A stretch of 64,000 bases of DNA from Adineta vaga (Eukaryota; Rotifera): the NCBI GenBank assembly GCA_021613535.1, contig CP075493.1, positions 8,246,001 through 8,310,000 of the forward strand, given 5' to 3'. A program made the position numbers and the translations under genes. Positions 50,381-64,000 of the stretch are shown in pieces. Numbering within the stretch: the first letter of the stretch is position 1; each line of letters begins with the position of its first letter. The notes under the pieces are model-generated. The model did not search any database. It was not told the origin of the DNA and was given only the letters and a program-made list of their open reading frames with translations.

Positions 50381-52879
50381 TTACTTCTTTGGTGGATTAT
50401 ATGTTATTTTTGAGCGAAGATCAAATACTAAATCTTGATCATTAAATAGAGATTTTTCATCATCAGGATCTTCATCCGCATCATGATCATGTGTAACGTA
50501 CAATGGTAAATCAGGTGAAACTTGCATAGATAATGAATGATTCAAACGAGGTATAGTTGCATAAACTTGATCAAGTGTTGAACGACGACGTTCAACTGAA
50601 TCTGCCTGAGTAGGTTCTTCACCCCAGGATTTGAAATGCATTGGTTCTTCAGGATCGACAGTAGATTCATGAGGCATCTACAAGGAAGAAGAGTATAATT
50701 GGAGAAGAAGATTCATAAACAGATCACATACTAATTGAGGTACAGCACGAAAAAAATAAAAGAATGGATAATAAACGAGATTCACTGCTGTGGAAGCATA
50801 AATATCAGCAAATCGTGTAACTTGTGATGCAAAATGAGTTTGACGAGAGCCTTTTATCCGAAGAAAAGATTTTGAAAAAGAATTTGATTAGTAAACATCA
50901 TTTACCTGTTCGGAAAAGTGAACCCAAAAGACCAAAATTCATATCCAACTCATGAGTACATTGCTAAATTCGATATATCATATATAAATCATTTCCTTTC
51001 GAAAACAAAAATTCGTTTTACTTGAATTTTTTGTTTAATTCTATTCACTGCGTCTGGTCCATGACTAGAAGTCATATCGAATGATCGAAGTAATTCACTA
51101 ATCGTTGTATCTAATGATTCTAATGTATTAAATAAATCTCGTTTTTCATGAAAAACTTTCAATTCATGATTTAATTCAGGTACAACAAGCATTGTTCGCC
51201 AGGCTTTTTGTTTTTTTGATTTAATTATATCACCAAAGATATGATCACCAACATATAAAACATCTTTACCCATTGAACCAATCAATTTTGAAACAACTTC
51301 ACATGAACCACCACTATAAACTTCATTTTGTTGTAATTGACCAGCATATGAACCCAATTTCATACTACCAGTTTGAGGATCAATAATTCTTAATGTTGTA
51401 CCTTCAGCAAAAAACAATGGTTTTTGAGCATCAACAATAATAAAATCAAAATAAGATTTCCAATCACGTTGTACATTATTTTGAATACCATTTAATAGAT
51501 ATGTCATTAATTTTTCTGTATACCAATATTCACTATTTGTTAATAGGAATGTTTTTGCATTATGGGAACGAATACTACAAGAAATCGATTGATTAATTCC
51601 TTTAAAAAAAACCTATGAGAGACATTTACCGATCTAACAGAACCGGTAATTGTTCATCTTTATGAATGTATTTTTCAATATTTTGACAAACCATTTCTTT
51701 AAGTTTACCCTTAAATGAAACTCATAAGATAACAAATATGTTATTAGTTGATTAAGATTTACTTTTCCATGAATACGTTCAACTGAATTTCGAACATCAT
51801 TGAATATCGCACGAAAGGTAAGAATATTTCCTCCAAATTGAACAGCCGTTCGAGCTCTATGAAAGAAAAATCGATCAAATTACAATAGTACAAAAATTTA
51901 ACGAAATAACTTGTCGATATTTCATTTTCAATATCATCAAATGTTGAAATAAGAATATACATACTCAACATAAGTAGCTACTGTTGAAAAATAATCAATT
52001 AAACAAGCCATTAGATAAATTTCTAAATTTAAACAATCATCGTTTTTCTTTCGTATCATGTTTTCTTTCTTGATCTTACCTGGTAGATTAAAAAGTGTAT
52101 AATGAACATAGATACGATCATCACCGACTATATACTTATTCGGATAAATTTCACGAACTTCATGTCTAGAGAGAGAGAGAGAAGCAAAAAGAACAAGACT
52201 GAACTGAATTAATTTAATGAAAAGATATTTACCCATTAAGAAATCGAAAACCATGAACAACTGTAAGAATATTTCCATAGGCATCAACCTTCAAAAAATT
52301 TCCATACAATTTATCATACCAAAGACCACTGATTCGAAAAGAAATCAAACGAATGAATTTAAAATTTGAAGAAAAAAAACCAATGTAATACTAACCGTAA
52401 TGGAAATGTTCGATCATAGATAAATTGCCTAATTTCTTCGGGATATCCAAGTCCAATAACTTCATCGGTAACTAATTGAAATGTTAATTCTTCAAATTCA
52501 GGTGATTTATATAAAGCTAATGTATAATCCATATCAAAACCGTAGAATTTAATACGATCTAATTGTAAACTTCGATTTACGAAGATACTAAAACATTGAA
52601 ATGAAATATTTCGTTTCTATTTTATCATTTCAATAATTACCGATGACCAGGTTCACGTTTAGTTCTCATACTTCGTTTCTAAAGAAAACAATTCTAATAG
52701 AAATCATTAATATAAAACACATATTTACTCGTAATTCAGCATCAGATGAAAGTGATTCTCGTGTAGCATCACTTCGTTTCATTTCGGAATCTGTTTGGTC
52801 GTCAGTCTAAAAAGAAAAACAAAAATTCCTCATCATCTTTTATCTTTGAAATATAAATCAAACAAGGATTATTTACCAT
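50381..52879 (-). CDS. NT5C2: Cytosolic purine 5'-nucleotidase NT5C2
   Basis: Hydrolyses IMP/GMP-type nucleotides in the cytosol; HAD superfamily. Thirteen minus-strand exons (52879-52877, 52806-52729, 52678-52641, 52587-52396, 52328-52233, 52165-52080, 52022-51965, 51856-51763, 51709-51630, 51574-51022, 50963-50906, 50850-50732, 50677-50381) give 583 aa (human 561). HAD motif I is [18 protein letters not shown] with the nucleophilic Asp. Motif II is [10 protein letters not shown]. Motif IV is [36 protein letters not shown] and MPHESTVDP are also family marks. The tail is acidic ([11 protein letters not shown]) like the human one but shorter. The first coding exon holds only the ATG, split from codon 2 by an intron; an upstream 5' UTR is implied. 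Confidence 0.94.
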
Positions 52880-53417
52880 TATCTTTTTCTTTCTAATACA
52901 AAGAAAACAAACAAACGAATATTACATAGAACAAGACTCAGGTTTGTTTGAAATCAAGGGCATTCTCTTTGCTTGCGACGCACTTTATATACAATTGTAA
53001 TTTGATAGAGAATGATCGGGGGTGTGTTTTTGTGATCGGTAAGTATAATAGGTTATATTCTTCTCATATGATGTACACGAAAAAAGTAAGAATGTCGTAC
53101 TTTATTTTATATAAGATTAATCTTTTGAAGAATACTATAAGTCTAATAGGAGATTAGGAAGAGAAAAAAAACCTGATCCTCCAGATTTGGAATTCATCTA
53201 TCATTTTGACAATAAATTATAAAACATATGTATCTACTATCTACACATCAATTCCTTTCTCATTTTCAAACTAAAAGCTTTATGAATACTTAACAAATAA
53301 TCTATTTTTAACATTTTCTTCAATTAAATCTGACACATTCATTACCAAAGATAAAAATGATTCTGTCTGTCATTCTCTCTAAGAACATCCCAACGGAATT
53401 ATGTCAACAGTTTTTCT

Positions 53418-53449
<32 letters not shown>

Positions 53450-53867
53450 TATCTATTTCTTGCAAACGAAAAAGAAATCGACTATCCAATACAAATTCAT
53501 TTTATTTTATTTATTGCTGCACTTGTACGTGCTTGAATAGAGAAGAAAAAACAGAAGTACAATTTTTTTGGCACTGGCATTTCCACAGATGAAATCCACC
53601 AATGTTGAGAGATATACCATTCGTCAACTAGCGCTACTATCGTTGAGATAAAAACTTTTGAGCAAAAATGAATTAATTTTTAATTTTTAATGATTTTTAT
53701 TAATAAGAAAATTTTTTTCATTTCTCAGAAACGTCTTTTTTATTTTAACCAATAAAATTCAAGATCTGTAGACATCCAATATAGTGGGTTTAAGAATGTT
53801 GATCATTTGCCGATTGTAATTTCTTCACTACATTTGTTTTATTTATAGATATTTATTAATATCCATC
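52880..53867. other. Divergent promoter region of NT5C2 and UBA52
   Basis: Between the starts of NT5C2 (minus) and the ubiquitin-L40 gene (plus). AT-rich, with a (CT)n(TA)n run at about 53418-53450. The 5' UTR of the ubiquitin fusion lies just before 53868. No gene seen. Confidence 0.5.
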
Positions 53868-54526
<659 letters not shown>

Positions 54527-54775
54527 GCAATTGATGAGGATTTCTTTTTTTGTTTTCGCTAACTCGAAAGAAAAAAAACATCTGTTGAAATAACAAAACA
54601 AGAATAAAACGATAATATCTGGATGATTTTATTGATCTCTTTCTCTCTCTCTTTCTTAAAGTCTTTCAGAGTGACTTCACATTTTATTTTATTTTATTAT
54701 CCATAAAGAATAAATACAACTGATTATCGCAGATCAATTTGAAAAAATCATACACACAAAGAGAACATATTCATT

Positions 54776-55330
54776 TTATTTCTGTGCAAAATTATCTGCC
54801 ATTGTTTCTTTTATAACAATATATATATAAGTTTGTGAGCGATCTAATGTATTTAAATAGGCTTTCAAATCAGTTTGATTGCCAAGTAATTGTGGTCGAG
54901 ATAATTTTGAATCAAGATTATAAAAATTTTCTCCATCGAGACTTTTTATCGTTAGCCAATGTCGTGCAGGTTTTGTCCAGGAACGTACAAGTGGTAAACG
55001 ATCGAAAAATGCTCGATCAAGAGTAATATTTAATAATAAACCAAACGAATCTTTGAAATCAAATGTATCAAATGATTCATTGATATCAATTGCACGTAAA
55101 GTATAACCTTCTCGTTTTAACGCATCGAGAATAATTGTTAAATCATAATTACCTGTGAATAATGTTGAATATTCATTCCAACACCATGATTGATCATATT
55201 CATGTACAATTGAATCAAGCGTTTGCTTATTAAAATGATGTTTTTGAAAAAGATTATTCAATGAATGTAATGCACAGAGTTGAAGTTTTTGTCGTTCATG
55301 ATAAAAAGTCGGCTTCTCTGTACTCATCAT
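54776..55330 (-). CDS. Josephin-domain deubiquitinase (JOSD1/2 type)
   Basis: Single-exon gene of 184 aa, the size of human JOSD1/JOSD2. Cysteine protease cutting ubiquitin chains. Motifs in order: ERQKLQLCALHSLNNLFQ with the catalytic Cys near residue 18, GNYDLTIILDAL, and then ARHWLTIKSL with the catalytic His, followed by FYNLDSKL with the third-site Asp. The whole protein is the Josephin fold; there are no UIM repeats, so it is not ataxin-3. It lacks introns unlike all its neighbours, which may reflect retroposition or intron loss. It converges with the ubiquitin-L40 gene (249 bases between stops). Either of two adjacent ATGs at 55330 and 55327 could start it. Confidence 0.93.
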   Translation of the reverse strand: MMSTEKPTFYHERQKLQLCALHSLNNLFQKHHFNKQTLDSIVHEYDQSWCWNEYSTLFTGNYDLTIILDALKREGYTLRAIDINESFDTFDFKDSFGLLLNITLDRAFFDRLPLVRSWTKPARHWLTIKSLDGENFYNLDSKLSRPQLLGNQTDLKAYLNTLDRSQTYIYIVIKETMADNFAQK

Positions 55331-56588
55331 GGAAATATAAAGGTAGGAAAGTAAGAATTATTATGCAGAAAATTTTGTATCACATGATCTAGAAAGAGAA
55401 ATAAACAGGAAATAGTTTCATATTGATTTAAGATAAAAATTAAAAGTAAATTAATATTTGCGTCAAAAGAAAATGTACCAATATAATTCATTGTAGAATA
55501 TCAATATGTCGGATGAATATCTAATTAATATATAATGACCTAATGTTGAATTGAAGGGTGATAAAATTTCGTTCGGTTTCATCTTCTTCTCAGTATATCT
55601 CGTTTAAGAAAAATTGAGCGAAAAACTATTTACTTCGTTATGAATTCTAATCTTTGAAAACGGATATTTACACTTATATAAATAAATAATTAATTAGATT
55701 ATTTATTGTACCGTTGTACATACCATATGATCACTTTTTTAATACGAGTATTCTATTGATCGTACTTTTAAATCCTTTTAAAGGTTTTATCAATATTTTC
55801 CTGTCACAATCGTAGTTAATTCTCGCACATCGATCAATTCAATAAAACTTTCTACACAAATATTTGCCTATACATGCGTAATATAAGAGAACATATGGTT
55901 TTCTATTGAAAATTTTCTACCTGTTATTCGTATTAATATGATGAAAGAAATTCAAGATTGTTATTGAATAAAGAAATGAAGATGACGAGCAAATTTTTTC
56001 ATCTCATCTCATCCCCAATCATGAACAATAATAGACAACGAATAGAAATCATCTAAGCTTTTTTTTACATCATAGACGACTACTGTCATCTATCACCAGC
56101 TACTCTCTTTTTCTGTAAAAAACTTTTTTCTACTTTTTTTCCTTTCCCTATTCCGTCAAAGATTCACACTTTTTGCAGGTAGTAAGGAATAACAAAAATC
56201 TTTTTTGTTTTATGATTTATTATCTCTTGTTACTTGAGAAAGACATGTTCTGCATATTATTGAGTTAATAACTCTGTTATTTTCTCTGACTTTCTTCCGT
56301 AATGAGCAAAGACAATCTGAAGAAGAAAAAAAAACTCTATTGACGTCAGTTTACTTGCTTTAATTTTCTCATATGATGACAAAACACTTCAAGACGCCAT
56401 TTTCATATAGACAACTGGCTTTTTTTCCACGGATATTAGTTTTTCTTCAACACAGAATAATATTTACAACATTTTATGCATTGACAGTAGCATAAAGAGA
56501 GATAGAGATGTTTACCATCGATCAAATTGATATTGATATTTAAATTTTATTTGCTTAAAACAGAATACTTCATTTGTCTCGTTTTAGA
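55331..56588. other. Divergent intergenic region, no gene seen
   Basis: Between the Josephin gene (minus) and the ABCA gene (plus). AT-rich, with pyrimidine tracts near 56090-56160. A TTTTAG lies directly before the ABCA ATG, so a 5' UTR exon upstream is possible. Confidence 0.5.
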
Positions 56589-59500
56589 ATGAGTATCTGT
56601 CGACAAATTCGTATAGTTCTATGGAAGAATTTTACTGTTCGACGTCGACGTTGGGTTTGTTGAAGAATTTTGTCGATAAAAATTTCATCATTGTATTTTC
56701 AGGCTCGAGTAATATTTGAATTGATATGGCCGTTGTTTCTCTTTCTAATTTTAATGTGGATTCGAACGAGAAATTTAACATTCTATTATGATGCTTGTAA
56801 GAAATTTTTATCGAAGTTTTGATACTTTATTTCGAATCTATGTTTAGGTTACAATGATCCGAAATATCTTGGTTCAACAGGAATTCTTCCTGCAATACAA
56901 AGTTATATTTGTCAATGGAATAATACATGTTATAATCATTTGAAAACAAGTGATGAATTTCAAGACGATTCTTCGTACGTAGATTTTTCAATACAATAAA
57001 TCATTTTCTCTTGTTTTTCTTTGTTTCAAAAGATTTTGGAAACAATTTTCATCTTTAACCGAAAGTCTTTCACTAATTTTGAACGATGAAGAAGCAGGTA
57101 ATTTACTAAGTGATCTATTTATTCAATTAAATTTATTAAAAAATTCTTCAAACATGTGGAATGGTAAGAGTAGATATTTATCTTTTTATCAAATATTGAT
57201 TTAGTTATTTGTTTTTAAAAAAATCATAAAAGGTACTGTTTGGACAAATAAAAGCATGAATGATTTTAATCAAACAATTCCAAACAAAATAATTACAAAT
57301 CTTTTTGAAAATTCAGTAAATCTATCGAATCTTCATCAAGCATGGTTTATAAATAAAACAGAGAAGCATACATCAAATTTCAACGTAGCTATTGAAATAT
57401 ATTCTGCGCTATTATGGTCAAATTTTACCTATGTAAATCTGAATAACGAATGAAATCGTTTGAATGATTGTTTTTCTTCATTATTCTCTAGTCATATCAA
57501 TCGGCGACAAATATTAACACATCATTTTGTATTACAGATGAATTTCAACGAACTTTTCTAGTCAATCCATCACGATTGATAGAAACACGATATTTTCTAT
57601 GTAATAATTTAACAACAGTTGATTTAAAATCATTTTTAATTAGTGTACAGAAACAATTAGATGAAATCGCTATGGTAAAAGATATAAAAGAGTGTTTGAT
57701 CGAAAGTTTTTCGTTTTATTTAGGTGGATTTGCAACCATTAGCTTTTAGCTTTGCTACGCAAATGATTCAAGTAGTTGTTTTGGGTTTTCATGAGTTAGT
57801 GAATAGAATATTTCGAATTTTTAGATTACGAATACAGTAACACAACTTGGCACACGAATGGAAGCACTCAATATTAGCTTTGCATCCAACGACAGTAATA
57901 GTAATTTCAAGTAAGTTGAACATCGAGAAAAAAGAATGAAATATTTTTCTTAACAGAACGCATAGAATGTTATTATTTATAATTAGTACAACACAATCAG
58001 ATATTCTATTCATGTCTAATACTTTTCAGTTTTTGACGAGTATTTAAATTTTAGTTTGACATCTTTCTGTGGTGGTCGCAACGATCTTTCACGTTATTTC
58101 AATACTAATCCATCGTCAACTGTTCAAGGTAAACAAAGTAAATCAACTCAAAGCCGTGCATCAGCTGATGAATCATTAATATATTATAATTGGACAGTCT
58201 TAGCAAAAGATTTACTTTCGTATGGTGAATCTCGAATGTGTCAACAAGGCTATGTAACAGGTTCGGGAAATATCCTGCAAATCATGACAACAAATCGTAC
58301 CTGTCGTTGTGTTTTATTTGATCAAGTTTTCAATTCAAATAAAATCTTAAAACAATTTGCTAGATTGGTACGACCAATTCTTTACGGAAAAATTTATTAT
58401 CATCCATCAAATATTCACTATGATAATATTATAAAACGAATGAATCAAACATTCGAATCTCTTGACGATCTTATACGATTATTTCGTCATATACAATCAA
58501 CAATTCAACCAAGTAATGATATAATAATATCTTTCTGTAAACGAAATCTGACATCATCAAATCTATGTAAACAATTAGTAACATATGAAACATACATGAG
58601 TTTATTTACTGTTTTAACGGAATTTCTTGCATGTACAGAACGTAATCGTTTTATTCCAATGAATAGTGAATCGGAAATGGTACGTCAAGGAAAAAATAAT
58701 TCCATAACAAATACTTTTCTTGCTGCAATTAAATTTCTCGATGAAATTTCTGATAATGATACTTTACCAAAACATATACGATTTAAAATTCGAATGACAC
58801 CCGATTATGTTGATAATACATTTCGAACAGAAGATCGGTATGAAGTTTTTCGGGAGAAAAAAAACTAGATTTTAACAAGATTTGATTCTGTTTATGTAGA
58901 TATTTTTCATATGCACCACGTGTAACTGTTCCTTCTTCGACAAAATATCATTCCTATATGTTTATTTATTTACAAAATGCACTTGAACGTGCTATCATTA
59001 GCGTACAAACAGGTAGAGATGTTCCATATGGAATTCAAACTCAACAAATGCCTTATCCATGTTGGATTAATGATAAGTATGTTGAAAATTTTCATGTAGT
59101 TCTGTTCATTATTGATCAATTTTAGATTTGTCAATTCAATTAGTCGAATGTTACCTTTGTTTATGGTACTGAGTTGGATATTTACAGTATCAATGAATGT
59201 AAAAGATATTGTTCATGAAAAAGAAAAGTAAAGATCTATCTAAAAGAATGTTTTTTTCAAAAACAAATTCTTTTCTATTGTTAAAGGCGATTAAAAGAAA
59301 TTATGAGAATTATGGGTTTAAATGATTCTGTACATTGGCTTACATGGTTTATTCTTTGTACAACTGTGATGATGTTAATAGCTTTCTTACTTGTTTTACT
59401 TTTAAAGGTACGTAGAGATTATTAAAAATAACTATATATGTGTAGATATACAAAGTATAGTTAAATCATTTTTTTTCTTCTCTAGTTTGGCAAAATTACT

Positions 59501-62500
59501 CAGTTTTCAAATTTTTTTATATTAATCCTATTTTTTATCAGTTATACATTTGCTACAATTACTCAATGCTTTCTCATAAGTGTTTTTTTCAATCGTGCGA
59601 GTCTGGCCGCATGTGGTATGACATTTTCAATAGAAAGATCTTTCTAATTGAAATATTATTTTTCTTTCAGGAGCTGGAATTATTTATTTTCTACTCTATT
59701 TACCATATACGATCTTAATCAATTATGATACTCAAGTGAAAACATGGCAAAAAATACTCGCTGTAAGATTTTGATGGTTCTCAATTTGAGAAAGAATTAT
59801 ATATATATATGGTTTTTAGTGTCTTTCATCGACGGTTGCGTTTGGACTTGGTTGTGATTATATAGCACGTTTTGAAGGCACGGCAAAAGGTATTCAATGG
59901 TATAATCTTAATGAAGGTGTGAAACCAAATGATAATTTTACATTACTTTATTGTATTATTATGATGTGTATCGATGCGATTATCTATATGTTATTGGCAA
60001 TTTATATTGAAAATGTCTTTCCCGGTATGTACGAAGAGAGAACGAAGAACTCGAGTTGAATTTGAATTCTAGGTGAATATGGAATTCCACAAGTTTGGTA
60101 TTATCCATTTACAAAAACTTATTGGTTTGGTTTTGATGCGGAAAAAATTCGTCAACATACTGAAGAAATGAATTGTAAAGCCAATGAAAATCTCACTGGT
60201 TAGTTTTACCTTCTTGATTTAAATGATAAATTAAAACTAATTCGAAACATATGTTTAGATAATAGTGATGAAGGAGAAGTTGGCATTAGTATTGATAATC
60301 TATCGAAATATTATGGAAATAAAATGGCATTAAAAACTCTTTCAGTAAAGTTTTATCGCAATACGATTACGGCATTTCTTGGAAGAAATGGAGCTGGTAA
60401 AAGTACAACTTGGTCAATTCTAACAGGTTTAATTCCTCCATCGAGTGGAACAGCATATATCGATGGATTTAATATTTTAACTGATATAAAAATCGTACGA
60501 AAACGACTTGGTTTTGCTCCACAATATAATATTTTATTTGATTTGTTAACTGTTAGAGAACATTTAGAATTTTTCTCTGAGTAAGTTCAATAATTGATTT
60601 GAATGAAGAATAAGAAGTTTTGCCGTGATGATTTAGATTAAAAGATGCTCCAAAAGATTTGATCGCAGCTGAAGCGGATAAAATGCTATGTGATTTAGCA
60701 CTAGAAAATAAAGCAAAGAATTATTCAACTGAATTATCCGGTGGAATGAAGAGAAAACTTTCTGTTGCTATTGCTTTCATTGGAAATTCGACAACAGTTA
60801 TTTTAGATGAACCTACAGCAGGTATTTATTTGTCTATATAGTCTAAAACTTCGGTGCATTAGTGCCATCATTACAGTTCTTTTTCAATAAGAGAAAATGA
60901 TATTCATGTCGATGTTTTTTTTCATAGGTGTTGATCCATATGCTCGTCGAGCAATTTGGGATTTAGTATTAAAGTATAAAATTGGACGAACGATTGTTCT
61001 ATCGACACATCATCTTGATGAAGCTGATTTACTAAGTGATCGGTTAGCGATTATATCTTCCGGTGAATTACAATGTATTGGAACGACAATGTATTTAAAA
61101 CGAAAATATGGTGAAGGTTATAATTTAATTATTGAATTATCAACAACAATAAATGAAAATGGAGAAAAATATGACACTTTTCTCAATCCTATAACACAGA
61201 AAAATTCATCAATAAATTCAATGCGTTTTACGAAATTAACTCATTTTCTTCGAAATTATCTACATGATATAAATATTAAAGAACAACATGGTGATCAAAT
61301 AACCTATGTTTTATTAGATGATGCCGAACATACAAAAATATTTCCAACAATGCTTGCTGACTTAGATGTTAATAAAACGAAATATAATATAAAAAGTTAT
61401 GGTCTATCAAATAGTAGTCTTGAACAAGTTTTTCTCCGTGTAGCTGATGAAATAAAACGACCAGAAGATTATGAACGTACAACTTGGTGGAAGAAATTTT
61501 GTAATCGTTTCAAAAACTCCATTGAAAAATCTGAAGATGGTAAAAAGGAAACAATAGAACAGGAAAACAACGACCAACCATTAGAAATATCTACTGGAAT
61601 AAGTGGTAGGAGTTTTATTTCTTTCATAGAAACTGACTGATCTCGATACGTTTTTTCTCTCTAGACGAATGGAGTTCATATACAGATGATCGATATGTAG
61701 GCATTCATCGTGTATTAATACAAACGAAAGGTTTACTAATTAAACGATTTCATCGAACTAAACGTAATATTAAAGGATTAATTGCGGAAATACTTCTTCC
61801 GATCACTTTCATTTTACTTGCTATGTGTGTAACAAAACTAGCGCCAAATGAAACTGAACCACCACCACTGATTCTTCATCCATGGTATTGGAGTCAACCA
61901 ACTTATATGTTTCAATCATTATCACCTAATAATTCAGCAAGTCTATCAAATACAGTCCAACAAACTTTTACTCAATCACCATCACTAGGTACGCGTTGTA
62001 TGTCATCAACAATGTTAAATAAACGATTGTATCCATGCTCAAAATCGGACGTGGGTCGTATCAATGTAACATCGAGTTGGGAAGTAATGAATGCATTAAA
62101 GCAAGTCAATTATAATCAAACACGTATCTCGCCAGAATGTGATTGTTGGAAAAAAATGCAAACATGTCCAGTAGGTGCTGGTGGACCATCAGTAAATTTT
62201 GATAGAACCGAAACCAAAGATATTCTTTATGATTTGCAAGAATTTAATATAACAGATTGGTTAATAAAAACAGAATATAATCTTGAATATCTAATGAAAC
62301 GATTTGGTGGGTTTGAATTTTTGTCGTCATCTATGTCGAAAAGTATTGATCTTGTCAATGAAACATTGCTTAATCAATTAATAAATGTTACCAATGGAAA
62401 TAATCAATCATCAACAAATATCGATAGCAAGAAAATTGCTTCATTATTTCGAATCTATCCACCACAAGCTTCAGTAAGTAAATTCTTTTCTAGTAACCTA

Positions 62501-64000
62501 AGATGCTTCAACTTTGCTTTACAATAACATTCACTTGTATTTCTCTATAGGTCTGGTATAATAATAAAGGATGGTTATCAAGTGTTGCATTTCTAAATGT
62601 ATTCAACAATGCACTCTTACGAAGTATTCTTCTCAAAAACGATTCATTAAGCCCTATCCATGATTATGGTATAACAGCAATCAATCATCCATTGCCTCAA
62701 AATGATATTCAAATTGATAATGATTTACAAAGTCGTACTGTATTAGAACTTTTTACTGCAATATGTATTATCTTTGCACTAGCATTTATTCCTGCAAGTT
62801 TTCTTGTTTTTCTTATTGATGAACGTGTAACAACATCGAAACATTTACAATTTGTTAGTGGTGTCAAAGGTAAACATTTTCAAGCTTTAATTTGATCTAT
62901 AGAAAATCAATCTATTCTTTCTTTTTCTTTAGGTATGACCTATTGGTGTTCGAATTTTCTTTGGGATTTATCAAATTATACTATTTCAATTATATTTTGT
63001 CTGATCGTATTTCTTGCATTTAATATTGAAGCGTACGTGGCGAAAACAAACTTTCTCTGTCTTGTTCTACTTTTGCTTCTTTATGGTTTTGCAATTATTC
63101 CATTAATGTATCCAGTTAGTTATCTATTTGAAACACCATCAACAGGTTTTGTACTTATATCATGTATAAATATATTTATTGGTTTAATTACAACAATATC
63201 AACATATACATTGGACACATTCGATGATGAACCTGATCTTGTACGAATTAATAACATTTTAACAAAATTATTTTTGATTTTTCCACATTATTGTCTTGGT
63301 CGAGGCTTATTTGATCTGAGTAGAACACATGCAACCAATGTGTTCAGTGCTAAATACAGTTTGTTATAGAATTTACGAAGAAAAGTGTTTTTAGAGTAAA
63401 TGTTTCAATTTTAGTTTCAGGTTATGTTTGGATCTCACCACTTCAAATGAATATTGTCGGACGAAATCTATTTGCTTTATTTCTCGAAGGAATCATTTTT
63501 TTTCTATTGGCTATTCTTGTTCAATATCGATTTTTTATACCTGATCGGTAATGATAAATGTTTTTCCTTGTTGAAAGCATCATTCAATTCAATTCTTTAC
63601 ATGTTATTCATAGAGGTTGCATTCGTACATCGAAGAATTTAAAATCAACAAATGAAGATGAAGATGTTAGAATCGAAAGGGAACGAATCTATATGGATCG
63701 AAATAATACCACTAATGATGTTTTACGAATGGTAGATCTCGTAAAAGTAAAAACAAAGAATTCGAAATTAAAAAGATATTTCAATGTTTCTAAGTATAGA
63801 TATATGGAGGAGTGGTTGGTAAACAATTTACGGCTGTTAAACAAACTTGTGTTGGTGTAAAACAAGGTGAATGCTTTGGTCTATTAGGTATAAATGGTTC
63901 GGGTAAATCAACAACATTCAAAATGCTTACAGGAGAAATATCTATGACAGATGGAGATGCTTATGTGAATAATTATAGTGTTATTAAACAATTAGATCAC
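56589..64000 (+). CDS. ABCA-subfamily full transporter, 3' end outside window
   Basis: Lipid/sterol-type ABC exporter. Twenty-five exons are visible, about 1957 residues, all phases consistent. Main ones: 58055-58837 (first extracellular loop), 60259-60580, 60637-60821 and 60928-61605 (NBD1), 61665-62473 and 62551-62869 (second half), 63800 to the window end (NBD2). The N-terminus [22 protein letters not shown] and the first TM helix with a large Cys-containing extracellular loop are ABCA-typical. TM helices 2-6 follow in exons 11-15. NBD1 has Walker [10 protein letters not shown], signature [10 protein letters not shown], Walker [12 protein letters not shown] and switch His in STHHLDEAD. The second TM half repeats the layout. 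NBD2 begins with Walker [10 protein letters not shown]; its signature lies beyond 64000. The paralogue (ABCA1/3/12 etc.) cannot be assigned. Confidence 0.93.

Overview
The window is nuclear DNA of an animal. Genes are AT-rich and split by many very short GT-AG introns, mostly 45-65 bases. There are two tRNA-Trp(CCA) genes and typical metazoan proteins: a Cys-loop receptor, SDCCAG8, SRRM1, TOMM40, NT5C2 and an ABCA transporter. Compact introns, a multiplied IAP family, an F-box family gene and a WWE-ART type ADP-ribosyltransferase relic fit a bdelloid rotifer best. That placement is inference from gene style, not a search result. Coordinates were read by eye, so splice sites may be off by a base.

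Region 1 (1-24.3 kb) is an array of five same-strand inhibitor-of-apoptosis (IAP) genes, each BIR-BIR-BIR-UBA-like-RING. The first is cut by the window start. A TRMT11 gene (tRNA m2G10 methyltransferase) sits between copies 1 and 2. Long gene-poor gaps between copies hold a degenerate ADP-ribosyltransferase pseudogene, a 338-bp inverted-repeat mobile element and weaker repeat candidates. Copies 4 and 5 share a 538-base and a 184-base block that look identical by eye, separated by divergent sequence. Copies 2 and 3 share BIR2 and BIR3 segments in the same way. The array looks like a gene-conversion mosaic.

Region 2 (25.3-39.3 kb) holds a nicotinic-receptor-like Cys-loop channel (minus), a RING/coiled-coil TRIM-like protein (plus), SDCCAG8 (minus), two tRNA-Trp genes (plus) and an F-box protein (minus). 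The channel carries a P-A-K motif before TM2, as in anion channels, and lacks the usual 9-prime leucine.

Region 3 (40.2-64 kb) is a dense housekeeping cluster: UPRT homologue (minus), TOMM40 (plus), SRRM1 (plus), SLC45-type transporter (minus), NT5C2 (minus), ubiquitin-ribosomal L40 fusion (plus), Josephin deubiquitinase (minus), and an ABCA full transporter (plus) that runs off the window inside its second nucleotide-binding domain.

The genes do not form one pathway. The coherent unit is the IAP array, which suggests repeated duplication and homogenisation of caspase-binding and ubiquitin-ligase proteins. Two further features touch ubiquitin biology (the L40 fusion and the Josephin protease), but I see no sign that they are functionally linked to the array.
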